Below are positions 17,809 to 26,622 of a stretch of DNA of 64,000 nt, piece after piece. The translations under genes were made by a program, and so were the position numbers. The notes beneath the pieces were generated by a model that was given only the letters and a program-made list of their open reading frames with translations, ran no database searches and had not been told where the DNA came from. Source of the stretch: Pseudobdellovibrionaceae bacterium (GTDB lineage: Bacteria; Bdellovibrionota; Bdellovibrionia; Bdellovibrionales; Bdellovibrionaceae). The stretch lies in contig JAHBUW010000018.1 of the NCBI GenBank assembly GCA_019637875.1, forward strand, positions 1 to 64,000, in the 5' to 3' direction. The number at the start of each line of letters is the position of its first letter. Position 1 is the stretch's first letter.

Positions 17809-18189
17809 ATGAAAAACGACGAGAACGAAGTTCTTATCACCCAACTTTGGGATTTGTTTTCCGCCCAGAAATGGCAGGAATCAAAGGATCTCTTTCACGA
17901 AGAATTTCGGGCCGACTGGCCCCCGTCGCGAGAACGTTTCGTCGGGGCAGACGCTTTCGTCGACATGAATTGCGTTTACCCCGGGAATCATCAGATTCAA
18001 GTCATGCAGCTGATGTCCTCGGGGGACCGCGTGGTTTCGGCGGTCTCTGTCACCGCAGATACTGGACAACGGGCTTTCGCGACTTCATTTTTCCAAATCA
18101 AAGACCGGAAAATTTGGAAGCTCATCGAATTCTGGGGCGCTCCCTACGAAGCTCCGGAATGGCGAAAGCCCTACTCACAACGCTACTAA
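17809..18189 (+). CDS. SnoaL/NTF2-like protein
   Basis: A 126-residue protein of the nuclear transport factor 2 fold: an N-terminal helix pair (ITQLWDLFSAQKWQESKDLF), a cone of beta strands and the end IWKLIEFWGAP, typical of the SnoaL-like polyketide-cyclase/ketosteroid-isomerase superfamily. Members are small enzymes or binding proteins in the cytoplasm. It is divergent from the DoxX-like gene. Confidence 0.8.
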   Translation: MKNDENEVLITQLWDLFSAQKWQESKDLFHEEFRADWPPSRERFVGADAFVDMNCVYPGNHQIQVMQLMSSGDRVVSAVSVTADTGQRAFATSFFQIKDRKIWKLIEFWGAPYEAPEWRKPYSQRY

Positions 18190-18226
18190 GCGACAGTGAA
18201 GAGGTCCAAAGTGATGGGAACGGCCG

Positions 18227-18871
18227 CTAAACCAAATCGAGAAGGCGACGGAAGTCGTGAATCACGAAATCCGCGCCCAAAGCCAAAAGCGCGTCCGCGT
18301 GCCCCGGAAGAATGTGTTTCCCTCCGGTAAAGCCGCAGACCTTCATGCCGGCCGCTTTGCCCGCGCGTACGCCGGCGGCGCTGTCCTCCACGACCAGACA
18401 CTCCGAAACGTCCCAGCCCATCTCACCCGCGGCGTGCAGAAAGAGGTCCGGCGCGGGCTTTCCCCGCGTGACCATGTGTCCGCTGAATAACACCGAGGGA
18501 AAGTAGGCGGCCAGTCCCGTCCACGCGAGTTTGCGCTCAATCCAGGCGAGTTCGCTGCTTGAGGCAACGCAACGAGGCCGCTCAAGATTCATCAAGACCT
18601 CGGCGACACCGGAAATCGGCTTGAGCTCGCGCGCGTAAACGGCTTCGACTCTTTCATCGACGAGCGCTAGGTAGTTCGATGGCAGGCGCGCGAGCTCTTC
18701 TTGGATCAAGGGATGATTGGTCCCCAAACCGACGAATTTTTGAATCTGCTCTTCCAGCGTGGTCGGAAATCCGAGCTCGGTTTTCACCTCGGCCTCCACC
18801 CGGTTCGCGAGAATCTCACTGTCCACCAAAACCCCATCGCAGTCGAAAATGACGTAGCGAGGACGTGCCAT
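18227..18871 (-). CDS. HAD-superfamily hydrolase (beta-phosphoglucomutase-like)
   Basis: A 214-residue HAD protein. Motif I is FDCDGVLVDSE (nucleophile Asp and acid/base Asp), motif II VASSS, motif III GKPAPDLFL and motif IV VVEDSAAGVRAGKAAGM, in the order of the phosphatase/phosphomutase group with an alpha-helical cap inserted after motif I. The likely reaction is dephosphorylation of a small sugar phosphate. The ATG at 18871 follows AGGAG at good spacing. It is the last recognisable chromosomal gene before the island. Confidence 0.87.
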   Translation of the reverse strand: MARPRYVIFDCDGVLVDSEILANRVEAEVKTELGFPTTLEEQIQKFVGLGTNHPLIQEELARLPSNYLALVDERVEAVYARELKPISGVAEVLMNLERPRCVASSSELAWIERKLAWTGLAAYFPSVLFSGHMVTRGKPAPDLFLHAAGEMGWDVSECLVVEDSAAGVRAGKAAGMKVCGFTGGKHILPGHADALLALGADFVIHDFRRLLDLV

Positions 18872-19009
18872 ACACACTCCTAAAAATTCCGAGTGAGGCG
18901 ACCTCATAGAGGCGCCCACTTCAAAAAGGATGCAGATGTCTTTTGATGATCACTTTGATTGAAAAGAAAAAAGCCGGAACGCTTCTTTCGCTCGATGAAT
19001 CCCTTTGTG

Positions 19010-19030
19010 CCGGCGTCACCGCCGGGTTTT
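19010..19030 (+). terminator. Hairpin with short T run in gene-poor interval 18872-19156
   Basis: CCGGCG-TCAC-CGCCGG followed by GTTTT. The interval has no clear coding gene; the hairpin reads as a terminator on the plus strand but I see no plus-strand gene just before it, so it might end a small RNA. Nothing else distinctive is visible in the interval. Confidence 0.35.
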
Positions 19031-19156
19031 AGAATTCACTTGAAGGTCGAGCCAACCTTCGGGGGACCCGCCGAATCTTTCGATACTCCCCGTCCTCGTC
19101 ACCTGGCTGCAAATTCCCAGGCCTGGCGCTCATGATCTCGAGGTGAGGCTAATTCG

Positions 19157-19279
19157 ATGCCGAAGAAACCGCAAGCGGCCGCGCCCCGGGGCCGCCCGGG
19201 CCTGCTCCAGAAATACGAAACTCTTGCTCGACCCCTTCAGGGGGACGGAGAAGAGAAAGCCGTCTATTTTTTGATTTAA
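19157..19279 (+). CDS. Small basic protein next to the tRNA-Pro integration site
   Basis: A 40-residue frame (MPKKPQAAAPRGRPGLLQKY...) with GAGGTGAGG eight bases before the ATG. It carries an AT-hook-like RGRP motif and has the GC-rich composition of the chromosome. Its stop lies 3 bp before the left att repeat, so it belongs to the chromosome and would have converged on the tRNA gene before island insertion. It could be an intact small protein or an N-terminal relic; I do not recognise it. Confidence 0.45.
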   Translation: MPKKPQAAAPRGRPGLLQKYETLARPLQGDGEEKAVYFLI

Positions 19280-19281
19280 AA

Positions 19282-19292
19282 ATTGGTCGGGG
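19282..19292. repeat. Left attachment-site repeat of the island
   Basis: ATTGGTCGGGG is repeated exactly at 40526-40536, where it covers the 3' CCA end of the tRNA-Pro gene. Composition changes from GC-rich to mixed here. Large serine recombinases typically leave short identical att cores like this. Confidence 0.7.
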
Positions 19293-19773
19293 GAGCCTTA
19301 CAACTGCTCACCAGCTTCAACCGCTTGAAAAGATTAGCCTTCATCATCACGATCAGCAAGGAATTTTCGAGAAAGCGGCACCCCTCTACAGACAAGGCCG
19401 CTCTCTTCGAGAGATTGCACAGGAACTTTCGGTCGCGAAAACAAGCGTCCGTCAGTCTTTGATTTCGGGTGGTATGGACCTTCGCCCGTCTTGCCGGGAT
19501 AACACTTACAAGACTATCAGGACCACCAAGCGTCACCATGGAGTCGCGCCTTACGGTTACATTTCTCACCTCGGACAACTTCATCAGGAGCCGCGCGAGC
19601 AAGCCAACATAACCCTCATCGTTGAGCTGAAGTCCAAAGGACTCTCGCTAAATGGCATCGCTAAAGAGATGAACCGTCGCAAGAGGAAGAACCGAAGTGG
19701 CGGTCTCTGGGACCACTCGCTCGTTCGCTCGATCTTAAACCGGAATAATCGACTCAATCGAAAGGACCATTAA
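19282..19773 (+). other. Recombinase-like/HTH reading frame at the left island end, without its own start
   Basis: From the att repeat an uninterrupted 163-codon frame runs to the TAA at 19771. It holds an HTH-like segment (YRQGRSLREIAQELSVAKTS) and then a stretch like the recombinase domain of serine recombinases (GVAPYGYISHLGQLHQEPRE, KGLSLNGIAKEMNRR, WDHSLVRSILNRN). It has no catalytic domain and no convincing start of its own. In the excised circle this frame would join, in phase, the recombinase frame at the right end (both read KIGRG across the repeat). It may therefore be the native recombinase C-terminus or a separate relic. Confidence 0.5.
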
Positions 19774-19944
19774 ATGGGAATCAATGACGCCATCAAAGCC
19801 GCAGCTATCCTCGCTCTTATTGCCGCCGGAACCGGCCAGCTCCCGCGAGCTGTCCGCGCGGTTCAGATCGCGCAACTACATTTGCTGAAGAAGTCGCAGT
19901 CCCCCAGTTGGGGAAAAGCACTTTTGTTACCTCCGGCAAAGTAG
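19774..19944 (+). CDS. Small hydrophobic protein linked to the recombinase-like frame
   Basis: A 56-residue frame beginning directly after the preceding stop (TAAATG). The N-terminal half is a hydrophobic Ala-rich helix (KAAAILALIAAGTGQLPRAV), the rest is basic. The tight junction suggests co-translation with the frame at 19282. Function unknown. The next 119 bp up to 20063 contain no gene that I can see. Confidence 0.5.
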   Translation: MGINDAIKAAAILALIAAGTGQLPRAVRAVQIAQLHLLKKSQSPSWGKALLLPPAK

Positions 19945-20063
19945 CTTTCTTATCGTCCTTAACGGTTGCCCGCCTCATCGGCAAATGGCGAGCATCGAAG
20001 CTCGCTTAGCCGATGAAGCTTGTTCTAAGCAGCGTCGGTATCCTTTGCGAGGTATAATGGGGA

Positions 20064-20885
20064 TTAAGATTTTGAGAGTCGAAGAATTCTAATTCCGCCC
20101 CTCAAAACGATCACCGAAATAATCAGTCCCACGGCAAGATCCGGCCAGTTTGCCTTGAATGTCCAGACAAGCGCGCCCGCGAGGAGTACGCCTAGGTTAG
20201 CAATGACATCGTTCGTGGAGAATATCCAGCTTGCCTTCATGTGAACTTCGCCATCCCGATGCTTCGAGAGCAGGAAGATGCAGAGAGCGTTCGCTGCCAG
20301 CGCTACGGCAGCAACTCCCATCATAAAAAATTCCTCGGGCTCACTTCCGAAGACGAACCTGCGTAGAACTTCCACCAACGCGCCCAGGGCGAGAAGAACT
20401 TGAAGATAACCGCTCAGGCGGGCTGCTCTTTTCTTATGGTGAACTGCCTTTCCAACGGCATAAAGACTCAGCCCATACACCGCTGCATCAGCGAACATAT
20501 CAAGGGAATCCGCGATTAGACCCGCTGACTGCGCGTAAAGCCCAAAACTCATTTCCGCAACGAACATGAAGCCATTGATCGCAAGAAGCTGCCAAAGAAC
20601 CTTGGCTTCAGAGGCTGAGGCAGCGTCATGCTTTTCGCTCGACGAAAGCAAACCTGCTTCCTCCTCATTAAGCTCGCGTGAGTGAGAAAGCTTAGCGCCA
20701 AAACCAAGGGGCTGAAGAGCTTGAAGTAACACTTCGGCCTCAACCGAATGCGTGGCGGTGAGCTGCCTTGACCGGAGATCAAAGGCCAAATTTTGCACTC
20801 CGGTCATTCCATCGAGCGCCATGCGGATCATTTTTTCTTCGGATGGACAATCCACCTTCGGGATGTCGAAAGTCGTCTGTTTCAA
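20064..20885 (-). CDS. CDF-family cation efflux protein with N-terminal HMA-like domain
   Basis: A 273-residue cation diffusion facilitator. TM segments start near residue 95; the metal-site helices carry ADSLDMFADAAVYG (the D-x3-D of TM2) and STNDVIANLG (TM5, a partly altered H/D-x3-D). The first 65 residues look like a heavy-metal-associated fold (FDIPKVDCPSEEKMIRMAL), with CPSE instead of CxxC. CDF proteins exchange cytoplasmic Zn, Co, Cd or Fe for protons. The TTG at 20885 was chosen since GGAG lies seven bases before it and an upstream ATG (20978) would overlap the next gene. Confidence 0.8.
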   Translation of the reverse strand: MKQTTFDIPKVDCPSEEKMIRMALDGMTGVQNLAFDLRSRQLTATHSVEAEVLLQALQPLGFGAKLSHSRELNEEEAGLLSSSEKHDAASASEAKVLWQLLAINGFMFVAEMSFGLYAQSAGLIADSLDMFADAAVYGLSLYAVGKAVHHKKRAARLSGYLQVLLALGALVEVLRRFVFGSEPEEFFMMGVAAVALAANALCIFLLSKHRDGEVHMKASWIFSTNDVIANLGVLLAGALVWTFKANWPDLAVGLIISVIVLRGGIRILRLSKS

Positions 20886-20916
20886 AGCTCTGCTCCGCTT
20901 TTTCTGAAAAGAGTGG

Positions 20917-21183
20917 TTAGTGAGAGTCCTTTTCAGCGCGTTCGCCCGATCCCTTTTCTTTGGCTTGTGCAGCCTCATACTTTTCGTTTACTTCCCAGCA
21001 TTGGGACTTTCTAAATTCTTTGTTGAGGCGGCCTTTTTTCTCGGCGCATTTATGAGCGTCTTCGTTATTCATTGCCTTGGGACAATCCTTTTTGCACGCG
21101 GCAACAACGTCGAACTGCTCTTGAGCGAAAGACGGTAAGGCCGTGAAGAGTGCAAATGTAGCGATCAAAAGCGTGGTTTTCAA
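20917..21183 (-). CDS. Small exported Cys-containing protein, metal-island associated
   Basis: 88 residues with a signal peptide (MKTTLLIATFALFTALPSFA) and a charged mature part with four Cys (AACKKDC, HKCAEK, SQCWEV), a good candidate for a periplasmic metal-binding or disulfide-linked protein. It precedes the CDF gene by 31 bp on the same strand and is divergent from arsR, so it probably shares the ArsR-controlled region. No family recognised. Confidence 0.65.
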   Translation of the reverse strand: MKTTLLIATFALFTALPSFAQEQFDVVAACKKDCPKAMNNEDAHKCAEKKGRLNKEFRKSQCWEVNEKYEAAQAKEKGSGERAEKDSH

Positions 21184-21233
21184 AGCAGGTCTCCTTTTTG
21201 GTTTTCATTTAGTTTCGGCTTCTTGACTTTCTA

Positions 21234-21261
21234 GCATACTTGCATGATGGTGCAAGTATGC
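21234..21261. promoter_or_regulatory. Perfect 11-bp inverted repeat, probable ArsR operator
   Basis: GCATACTTGCA and TGCAAGTATGC separated by 6 bp, overlapping the start codon of the arsR-type gene (ATG at 21258) and lying in the divergent interval with the exported-protein/CDF genes. ArsR/SmtB regulators bind such dyads and leave DNA when metal binds. A TTGACT -35-like box lies at 21223. Confidence 0.65.
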
Positions 21262-21677
21262 ACTCAATAAATGTTGAACCTACGGCGCTGCTTCAGGCGA
21301 TTGCGGACAAAACGAGACTTCGGATTCTCAGAATTCTGATCGGTCTTCCAAAAGAAGAAGGCTGCCTATGTGATCTTACCGATAGCCTCCAGGAGCCCGA
21401 ATACAACGTCTCAAGGCATCTCAAGGTTCTAAGGAACGCCGGCCTTTTGAGTGCTCGCAAGGAGGGTCGCTGGGTGTACCACAAGTTGAGTTCTGAAAAG
21501 GCCGTTAAGCCCTTCTACCGACTTGTTGCCGAGTTGCCAGATTTAGACCGCACATTCTCTGAAGATTTGAAGCGATTTAAGGACGAGATCGCTAAACGTA
21601 GCAACGACCGTTGCACAAAAGACGGATCTGATTTCGAGCGGCGGACGCGTCGCTCAACGCGCCAGCAATCAGTATGA
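21258..21677 (+). CDS. ArsR/SmtB-family metal-responsive repressor
   Basis: 139 residues with the winged HTH of ArsR (LLQAIADKTRLRILRILIG, NVSRHLKVLRNAGLLSARKEG, WVYHKL). GCLCDLTD in the recognition region corresponds to the alpha3 ELCVCDL metal site, and a further Cys (NDRC) lies in the C-terminal tail. It should repress the czc-type operon it heads and perhaps the divergent genes, and release on thiophilic metal. The start overlaps the palindrome; a TTG at 21240 is an alternative. Its stop overlaps the start of the TolC-like gene (ATGA). Confidence 0.85.
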   Translation: MHSINVEPTALLQAIADKTRLRILRILIGLPKEEGCLCDLTDSLQEPEYNVSRHLKVLRNAGLLSARKEGRWVYHKLSSEKAVKPFYRLVAELPDLDRTFSEDLKRFKDEIAKRSNDRCTKDGSDFERRTRRSTRQQSV

Positions 21678-22876
21678 AAAGACTTATTCTTATTTTTTCC
21701 CTCCTTCTTTCTTCACGAAGCGAGGCGGCTTGCCCGGAGCCGATAAAATCGGGCTATGAAGCCTACCAATGCATTTTGGAACAAAGTCCAAGTATGCAAG
21801 CCCTGAGATACAGAGCTGACGAGGTACAAGCCCTTTCTGAGAAGGCAAGGCAGCTACCGAATCCTGAACTCGATGCGGGTATTGAATTTAGCGGCGAGAA
21901 GAAAACAGAAGTCAGTCTTTTACAGCCTATCGAACTTGGAGGTAAGCGCGGGGCGCGCCTGGAAAGGGCTCAGGCTGAAACCTTTCTACTCTCGGCCAAG
22001 GATGTCGAGAGTCAAATCGAAGCCTCCAGCTCGGCTCTAGGGTCGCTGATTCGGCTTCGCCAGCTTAAGTCCGAAAGTGATCTGGTGAAAGGCAGCCTTT
22101 CGATTCTTGAGCGAGTTAATCGGAAGCTGAAAGCTCGCCCAGCCCTGTCGCCTGAGCAGAAAACAGCGCTCCACTTGTTTTCTACCTTTGAGAAGACCTT
22201 AAGGTTTCGCCAGCTCACCATTGAAAATGATTACCAGAAGGCGACTTCATTTATTGAAGCCGCTATAGGTAGAGCAATCACGAAGAACGACCGCATTTCG
22301 GTTGGTAGCTTCAAGAAATGGCCTACCCTCAATTTCGATACGTTGAACGGACAAACCGCTTCGCTCCAGGTATCACTAGCCGAGCTGAAACTTGCAGAGT
22401 CGGAACTAAAGGCGGCTCAAAGTGAAAGTTGGCCTGATTTCAGAATTGGCCCCAGCATGGAGAAGCAGCCCGAGCGAAGTGAAACCTCCTGGGGGGTTAA
22501 ACTTGGCGTTACGCTACCCCTTTGGAATTTTAATGGCGGCGGGCGTGACCTTGCGAAGGCGCGCCTGAAGTCTGCGGAAGCCTCCATTGAAGCATTGAGG
22601 CGGCAGCAGACAAGTGAGCTAGGCGCTTTGCAAAAGCAATATGCCGCCCTCACCAAAGTTCTCTCTGAAATCGAACCAGTTTCGGAAGTAATAGATTCGG
22701 TCAAAGGCAGTGAACGCCTCTTTGATCGCGCGTTGATCTCACCGGCTTCCCTGATTGAAACCTACCGTTCGACGTTCGAGCTTGTTGAGGAAATTCACCG
22801 CAACGAGATTCAGGCGATGTTGATTTGGTCGGCGGTTGAGAATCTCAAAGGGACATTTCCAAAGGATCTTCCATGA
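21674..22876 (+). CDS. TolC/CzcC-family outer-membrane efflux channel
   Basis: 400 residues with signal peptide (to about SRSEAA) and the paired-helix pattern of outer-membrane efflux proteins: QLPNPELDAGIEFSG, LQPIELGGKRGARLERAQAE, and the second repeat DFRIGPSMEKQ ... GVTLPLWNFNGGGRDLAKA. CzcC-type proteins form the outer-membrane exit duct of RND metal pumps. It sits second in the arsR-tolC-adaptor-RND operon with 4-bp overlaps on both sides. Confidence 0.87.
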   Translation: MKRLILIFSLLLSSRSEAACPEPIKSGYEAYQCILEQSPSMQALRYRADEVQALSEKARQLPNPELDAGIEFSGEKKTEVSLLQPIELGGKRGARLERAQAETFLLSAKDVESQIEASSSALGSLIRLRQLKSESDLVKGSLSILERVNRKLKARPALSPEQKTALHLFSTFEKTLRFRQLTIENDYQKATSFIEAAIGRAITKNDRISVGSFKKWPTLNFDTLNGQTASLQVSLAELKLAESELKAAQSESWPDFRIGPSMEKQPERSETSWGVKLGVTLPLWNFNGGGRDLAKARLKSAEASIEALRRQQTSELGALQKQYAALTKVLSEIEPVSEVIDSVKGSERLFDRALISPASLIETYRSTFELVEEIHRNEIQAMLIWSAVENLKGTFPKDLP

Positions 22877-23304
22877 AATATCTGTTCGTTCTCTTCATCG
22901 TCGTGTTTTCTTTCAAAGCCTTTTCGGAAGAGGCCGAGGAAGAAAAAAAAGGGCGCGTCGGCCCCGGAAAAGCCGTAACTGAGGCTTCCGAAAAAGATGG
23001 GCTTAAAATCTCGGAGAAGGCTCAAAAAAACTTAGAACTGGAGTTTATTGCGGCCTCCAACAGCTCCACTTTTTCCGTACCGACGGCGGCTCTGGTTCAC
23101 TTCCAAGATTTCTCGGCAATCTATCGGGAGCGGGGTGGCTGGTTCAAAATGGTGGAGATTGAACCCATCATTCGCGGCTCGGTAGCTCAGTTTACTTCAA
23201 AAGATATTTCGCCTGGGGATCGCATCGTTGTCAGGAACTCAGGATTCATCCGAGTGATCGAGCTCGACGTGTTCGGACCAGAGGCGGACGCCTGTGCGGA
23301 TTGA
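22873..23304 (+). CDS. Very short RND periplasmic adaptor-like protein (mini-CzcB)
   Basis: A 143-residue exported protein in the position where a CzcB adaptor of about 400 residues is expected. After the signal peptide (MKYLFVLFIVVFSFKAFS) and a charged linker, the sequence KISEKAQKNLELEF, STFSVPTAALVHFQDFSAIY, MVEIEPIIRG and DISPGDRIVVRNSGFIRVIEL matches only the beta-barrel/membrane-proximal parts of RND adaptors. The lipoyl and hairpin domains are absent. The gene is intact, with overlapping start and a 3-bp gap to the RND gene, so it looks like a purposely small subunit rather than a frameshift product. Confidence 0.7.
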   Translation: MKYLFVLFIVVFSFKAFSEEAEEEKKGRVGPGKAVTEASEKDGLKISEKAQKNLELEFIAASNSSTFSVPTAALVHFQDFSAIYRERGGWFKMVEIEPIIRGSVAQFTSKDISPGDRIVVRNSGFIRVIELDVFGPEADACAD

Positions 23305-23307
23305 TCT

Positions 23308-26300
23308 ATGATAAATCGAATCATTCACTTTTCGGTCTATCATCGAGGTGTGGTGCTCTTCGTGACCGCGCTTCTCGCTGGACTCGGTTGGTTCAGTTTT
23401 AGCCACCTTTCCATTGATGCCGTTCCAGACATTACAGACACGCAAGTTCAGGTCTTTACGACAATCGGCGGACTTTCTGCGGAAGAGGTCGAGCGAAGCG
23501 TTACTTTTCCAGTTGAAAACGCGATGGCTGGAATTGCGGGAGTTCGGCAGGTTCGCTCTTTAAGTCGCTTTGGCCTCTCCGTGGTCAACGTCGTCTTCCA
23601 TGATGGCGCGGACATCTATCGCGCCAGGCAAATGGTCTCTGAACGCCTCCAGGGCATTACAAACGAACTGCCAAAGTCCGTTCATCCCAAACTTGGCCCG
23701 ATCAGCACTGGCCTTGGGGAGGTTTTTTTCTACTCGATCGAATCCAAGAAAGTCGAGACTGGCGAAAAGCGTTTAGCGCAACTGATGGAAGAGAGAGCGA
23801 TCCAAGAGTGGTACGTCAAACCAAGGCTTCTCACAGTTCCGGGCGTGGCCGAAGTCAATACGATCGGCGGTTTTGAAAAGCAGTTTCACGTTCAGCCCGA
23901 TCCGGTAAAGCTCGCCTGTTATGGCATCAGCTTCCATGAAGTCGTCGAAGCTCTCAATGCCACTAATCAGAACGTCGGCGGTGGCTACATCCAACAAACC
24001 AGCGAGCAGTTCTTAGTGCAAGGAAGCGGGCTTCTTGCTGATGCGGAGGAGATTGAAAATACCCCCATCAAAAACCTAGACGCGCTTAAGACGATTCTCG
24101 TTAAAGATGTGGCTAAGGTTGCCCTTGCGTCGGAATTGAGAACCGGAGCCGCCGTCGTCGGCGCTGACGAGGCGGTACTCGGAACCGTTTTGATGTTGAT
24201 GGGAGAAAACAGCCGGGATGTCTCCACTCGCGTTGCTGCTCGTTTAGAGGAAGTCAGAAAAGGTCTGCCGGAAGGCATGGAGCTGCGGGTTCTTTACGAT
24301 CGCTCCGAGCTTGTGAATAAGACCCTTGGAACGATTGAGCACAACCTTCTCTTCGGTGCGAGCCTTGTCATCCTGGTCCTCTTGTTTCTTCTGGGCAACA
24401 TTCGCGCTGCGGTGATTACCGCTTTCGTCATCCCGCTATCTCTTCTCATCACGTTCATTGCCATGAAGTATTTTGGCATTTCTGGGAATCTTTTGAGCCT
24501 CGGGGCTTTGGATTTCGGGATTATTGTCGATGGCGCCGTGATCGTTCTCGACCACTGCGTGCGTAAGATTCACGACAAGGTAAAAGCCTTAAAACGCAGC
24601 CTGAGCAAGAGTGAGGTTCAATCCACCGTCTACGAGGCCACCGTCGAAATTCGGACGGCCGCAGGTTTTGGAGAGCTTATTGTGGTAGTGGTTTTCCTTC
24701 CAGTTCTGGCCCTGGCCGGAATTGAAGGGAAAATGTTCAAGCCAATGGCCGCGACTTTTGCCATTGCCGTGTTTTCCGCTCTTGTTCTCTCATTCTCTAC
24801 CGTTCCCGCGCTCGCAAGCCTTTGGCTGGGAGGAAACGCGAAAGAAAAAGATCCGTGGCTGATGAGGCAAGCCGAACGGCTTTACCGTCCGGTCTTGGAT
24901 TTTTTCATTAGGCAGCGCGCTCTCACTCTTGGCATTGGCATTTTGTCGATCGTCTTGGCGGGCGTGATCTTTTCGACTCTCGGTGGAGAGTTCGTGCCGC
25001 AAATGGACGAAGCCTCCCGAACTATTCAGTTCGTCAGACCCGTGAATATCGGCCTTGATAAATCCATTGCGCTTCAGGAGAAGTCCCAAAAAATCATTCA
25101 AGAATTTCCCCAAGTGGAAACCGTTTTTAGTCGAATTGGAACAGGTGAAGTTGCAACTGATCCAATGGGCGTGAATCTTTCGGATACCTTTATCATGTTC
25201 AAGGATCGCACTCTTTGGCCGAAAGAAAAGGGATCACCGCGAACCTGGGCAGAAGTCACCGAGCAGATCGTAGGTCGTCTTGAAAAAGAGCTTCCAGGTC
25301 AGCGTGTTCTTGTAAGCCAGCCAATTCAGATGCGCTTCAACGAACTCCTCGAAGGAACGAGGGCTGATGTTTCCGTCAAAGTATTTGGTGAGGATATGGA
25401 AAAGCTCACCGAGCTGACGCAAAAAATGGCGGAGGTCATTCAAAAAGTTCCTGGCGCGGGTGACGTAGAGGCAGAAATACAAGGCACTTCGCCCATTCTG
25501 AAGGTCACACCCGATACGGCGCTGCTGGCAAATCTCGGCGTACCGAAACGCGAAGTATTAGAGACGGTGCAGATCGCTCTCGGGGGTGAGGAAGCGGGAT
25601 TTCTGTTCGACGGCGTGAGGCGCTATCCCATCGTTGTACGCCTCAACGAGAGTGATCGCTCCGATCTAGATAAACTCAGGACTCTTCCCGTAGAAATTGG
25701 AGATCGCTCGACGATTCCACTTCGTCAGGCGGCGTCCATTCAGTTTGATGAAACATTTGGCGTAATCAATCGTGAGCAGTCAAAGCGTCGTGCGGCGGTG
25801 ATGATAAATCCGAGAGGCGTTGATACTGAAACATTCGTCAAAAATGCCCAAGCCCTTGTCGAAAAGGAAGTTGTTCTCCCGTCTGGCTACTATGCGGAAT
25901 GGGGTGGAAATTTCCAGAACCTCCAAGAAGCGCGAACTAGGCTTATGATCTTTGCACCGATCGCACTTTTGCTCGTGCTGGCTATGGTCTATTGGGCATT
26001 TGGAAGTGTGGCGCAGACGATCTTGGTTTTTGTTGGCGTCCCGCTTGCGCTCGTTGGTGGTGTGTTGGGCTTAAAGCTAAACGGCCTACCATTCAGCATC
26101 TCGGCAGGAATTGGCTTTATCGCGCTCTCGGGGATTTCCGTGCTAAACGGGGTTGTTCTCGTGAACTGCTTCAACGATCTACAACGCCAAGGCTTGAGTG
26201 GTATCGAGCTAATTCGGAAAGGAACGCTGCTTAGAATCAGGCCCGTTTTGATGACAGCCCTGGTTGCTATTTTCGGGTTTATTCCCATGATGATTTCGAC

Positions 26301-26439
26301 CGGAATAGGAGCAGAAGTGCAGCGCCCTCTCGCAAGCGTTGTCATTGGCGGACTATTTTCAGCCACCATTCTGACGTTGGTGGTTTTGCCCGTACTCTAT
26401 GTAATGAGCGAGCGCTACATGAATTCTGAAGTCGTTTAG
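23308..26439 (+). CDS. czcA: CzcA-type heavy-metal RND efflux pump
   Basis: 1043 residues, full length for HME-RND pumps. The N-terminus (MINRIIHFSVYHRGVVL, IDAVPDITDTQVQV) and the TM4 signature DFGIIVDGAVIVLDH are those of the CzcA/CncA subgroup that exports Zn, Co, Cd or Ni; the usual Glu of the DGAxxxxE motif is Asp here. Two large periplasmic loops and 12 TM helices are evident. Driven by the proton gradient, it would eject metal from periplasm or cytoplasm through the TolC-like channel. Last gene of the arsR operon; followed by a 229-bp gap. Confidence 0.92.
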   Translation: MINRIIHFSVYHRGVVLFVTALLAGLGWFSFSHLSIDAVPDITDTQVQVFTTIGGLSAEEVERSVTFPVENAMAGIAGVRQVRSLSRFGLSVVNVVFHDGADIYRARQMVSERLQGITNELPKSVHPKLGPISTGLGEVFFYSIESKKVETGEKRLAQLMEERAIQEWYVKPRLLTVPGVAEVNTIGGFEKQFHVQPDPVKLACYGISFHEVVEALNATNQNVGGGYIQQTSEQFLVQGSGLLADAEEIENTPIKNLDALKTILVKDVAKVALASELRTGAAVVGADEAVLGTVLMLMGENSRDVSTRVAARLEEVRKGLPEGMELRVLYDRSELVNKTLGTIEHNLLFGASLVILVLLFLLGNIRAAVITAFVIPLSLLITFIAMKYFGISGNLLSLGALDFGIIVDGAVIVLDHCVRKIHDKVKALKRSLSKSEVQSTVYEATVEIRTAAGFGELIVVVVFLPVLALAGIEGKMFKPMAATFAIAVFSALVLSFSTVPALASLWLGGNAKEKDPWLMRQAERLYRPVLDFFIRQRALTLGIGILSIVLAGVIFSTLGGEFVPQMDEASRTIQFVRPVNIGLDKSIALQEKSQKIIQEFPQVETVFSRIGTGEVATDPMGVNLSDTFIMFKDRTLWPKEKGSPRTWAEVTEQIVGRLEKELPGQRVLVSQPIQMRFNELLEGTRADVSVKVFGEDMEKLTELTQKMAEVIQKVPGAGDVEAEIQGTSPILKVTPDTALLANLGVPKREVLETVQIALGGEEAGFLFDGVRRYPIVVRLNESDRSDLDKLRTLPVEIGDRSTIPLRQAASIQFDETFGVINREQSKRRAAVMINPRGVDTETFVKNAQALVEKEVVLPSGYYAEWGGNFQNLQEARTRLMIFAPIALLLVLAMVYWAFGSVAQTILVFVGVPLALVGGVLGLKLNGLPFSISAGIGFIALSGISVLNGVVLVNCFNDLQRQGLSGIELIRKGTLLRIRPVLMTALVAIFGFIPMMISTGIGAEVQRPLASVVIGGLFSATILTLVVLPVLYVMSERYMNSEVV

Positions 26440-26622
26440 GACCAGTTCCGCTGGCCCGGTGGATAAAGCCACAGCGCTAAAACTCTCAGATTGCTCAGCT
26501 TGAGCAGCTTAAACAGTCGCAATTTTCAAGTTGGAGAGAAGCAGTACCTCCTCCTGCCAACGATCTATAGTAAGTCGCGTCCTGTGGCGCAACCTGCCGA
26601 TTCTCCTATAGATTTGGAGAAG

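Noticed and set aside
19276-19602. Minus-strand frame over the left island end
   Set aside because: Opposite the recombinase-like frame and without any recognisable product.
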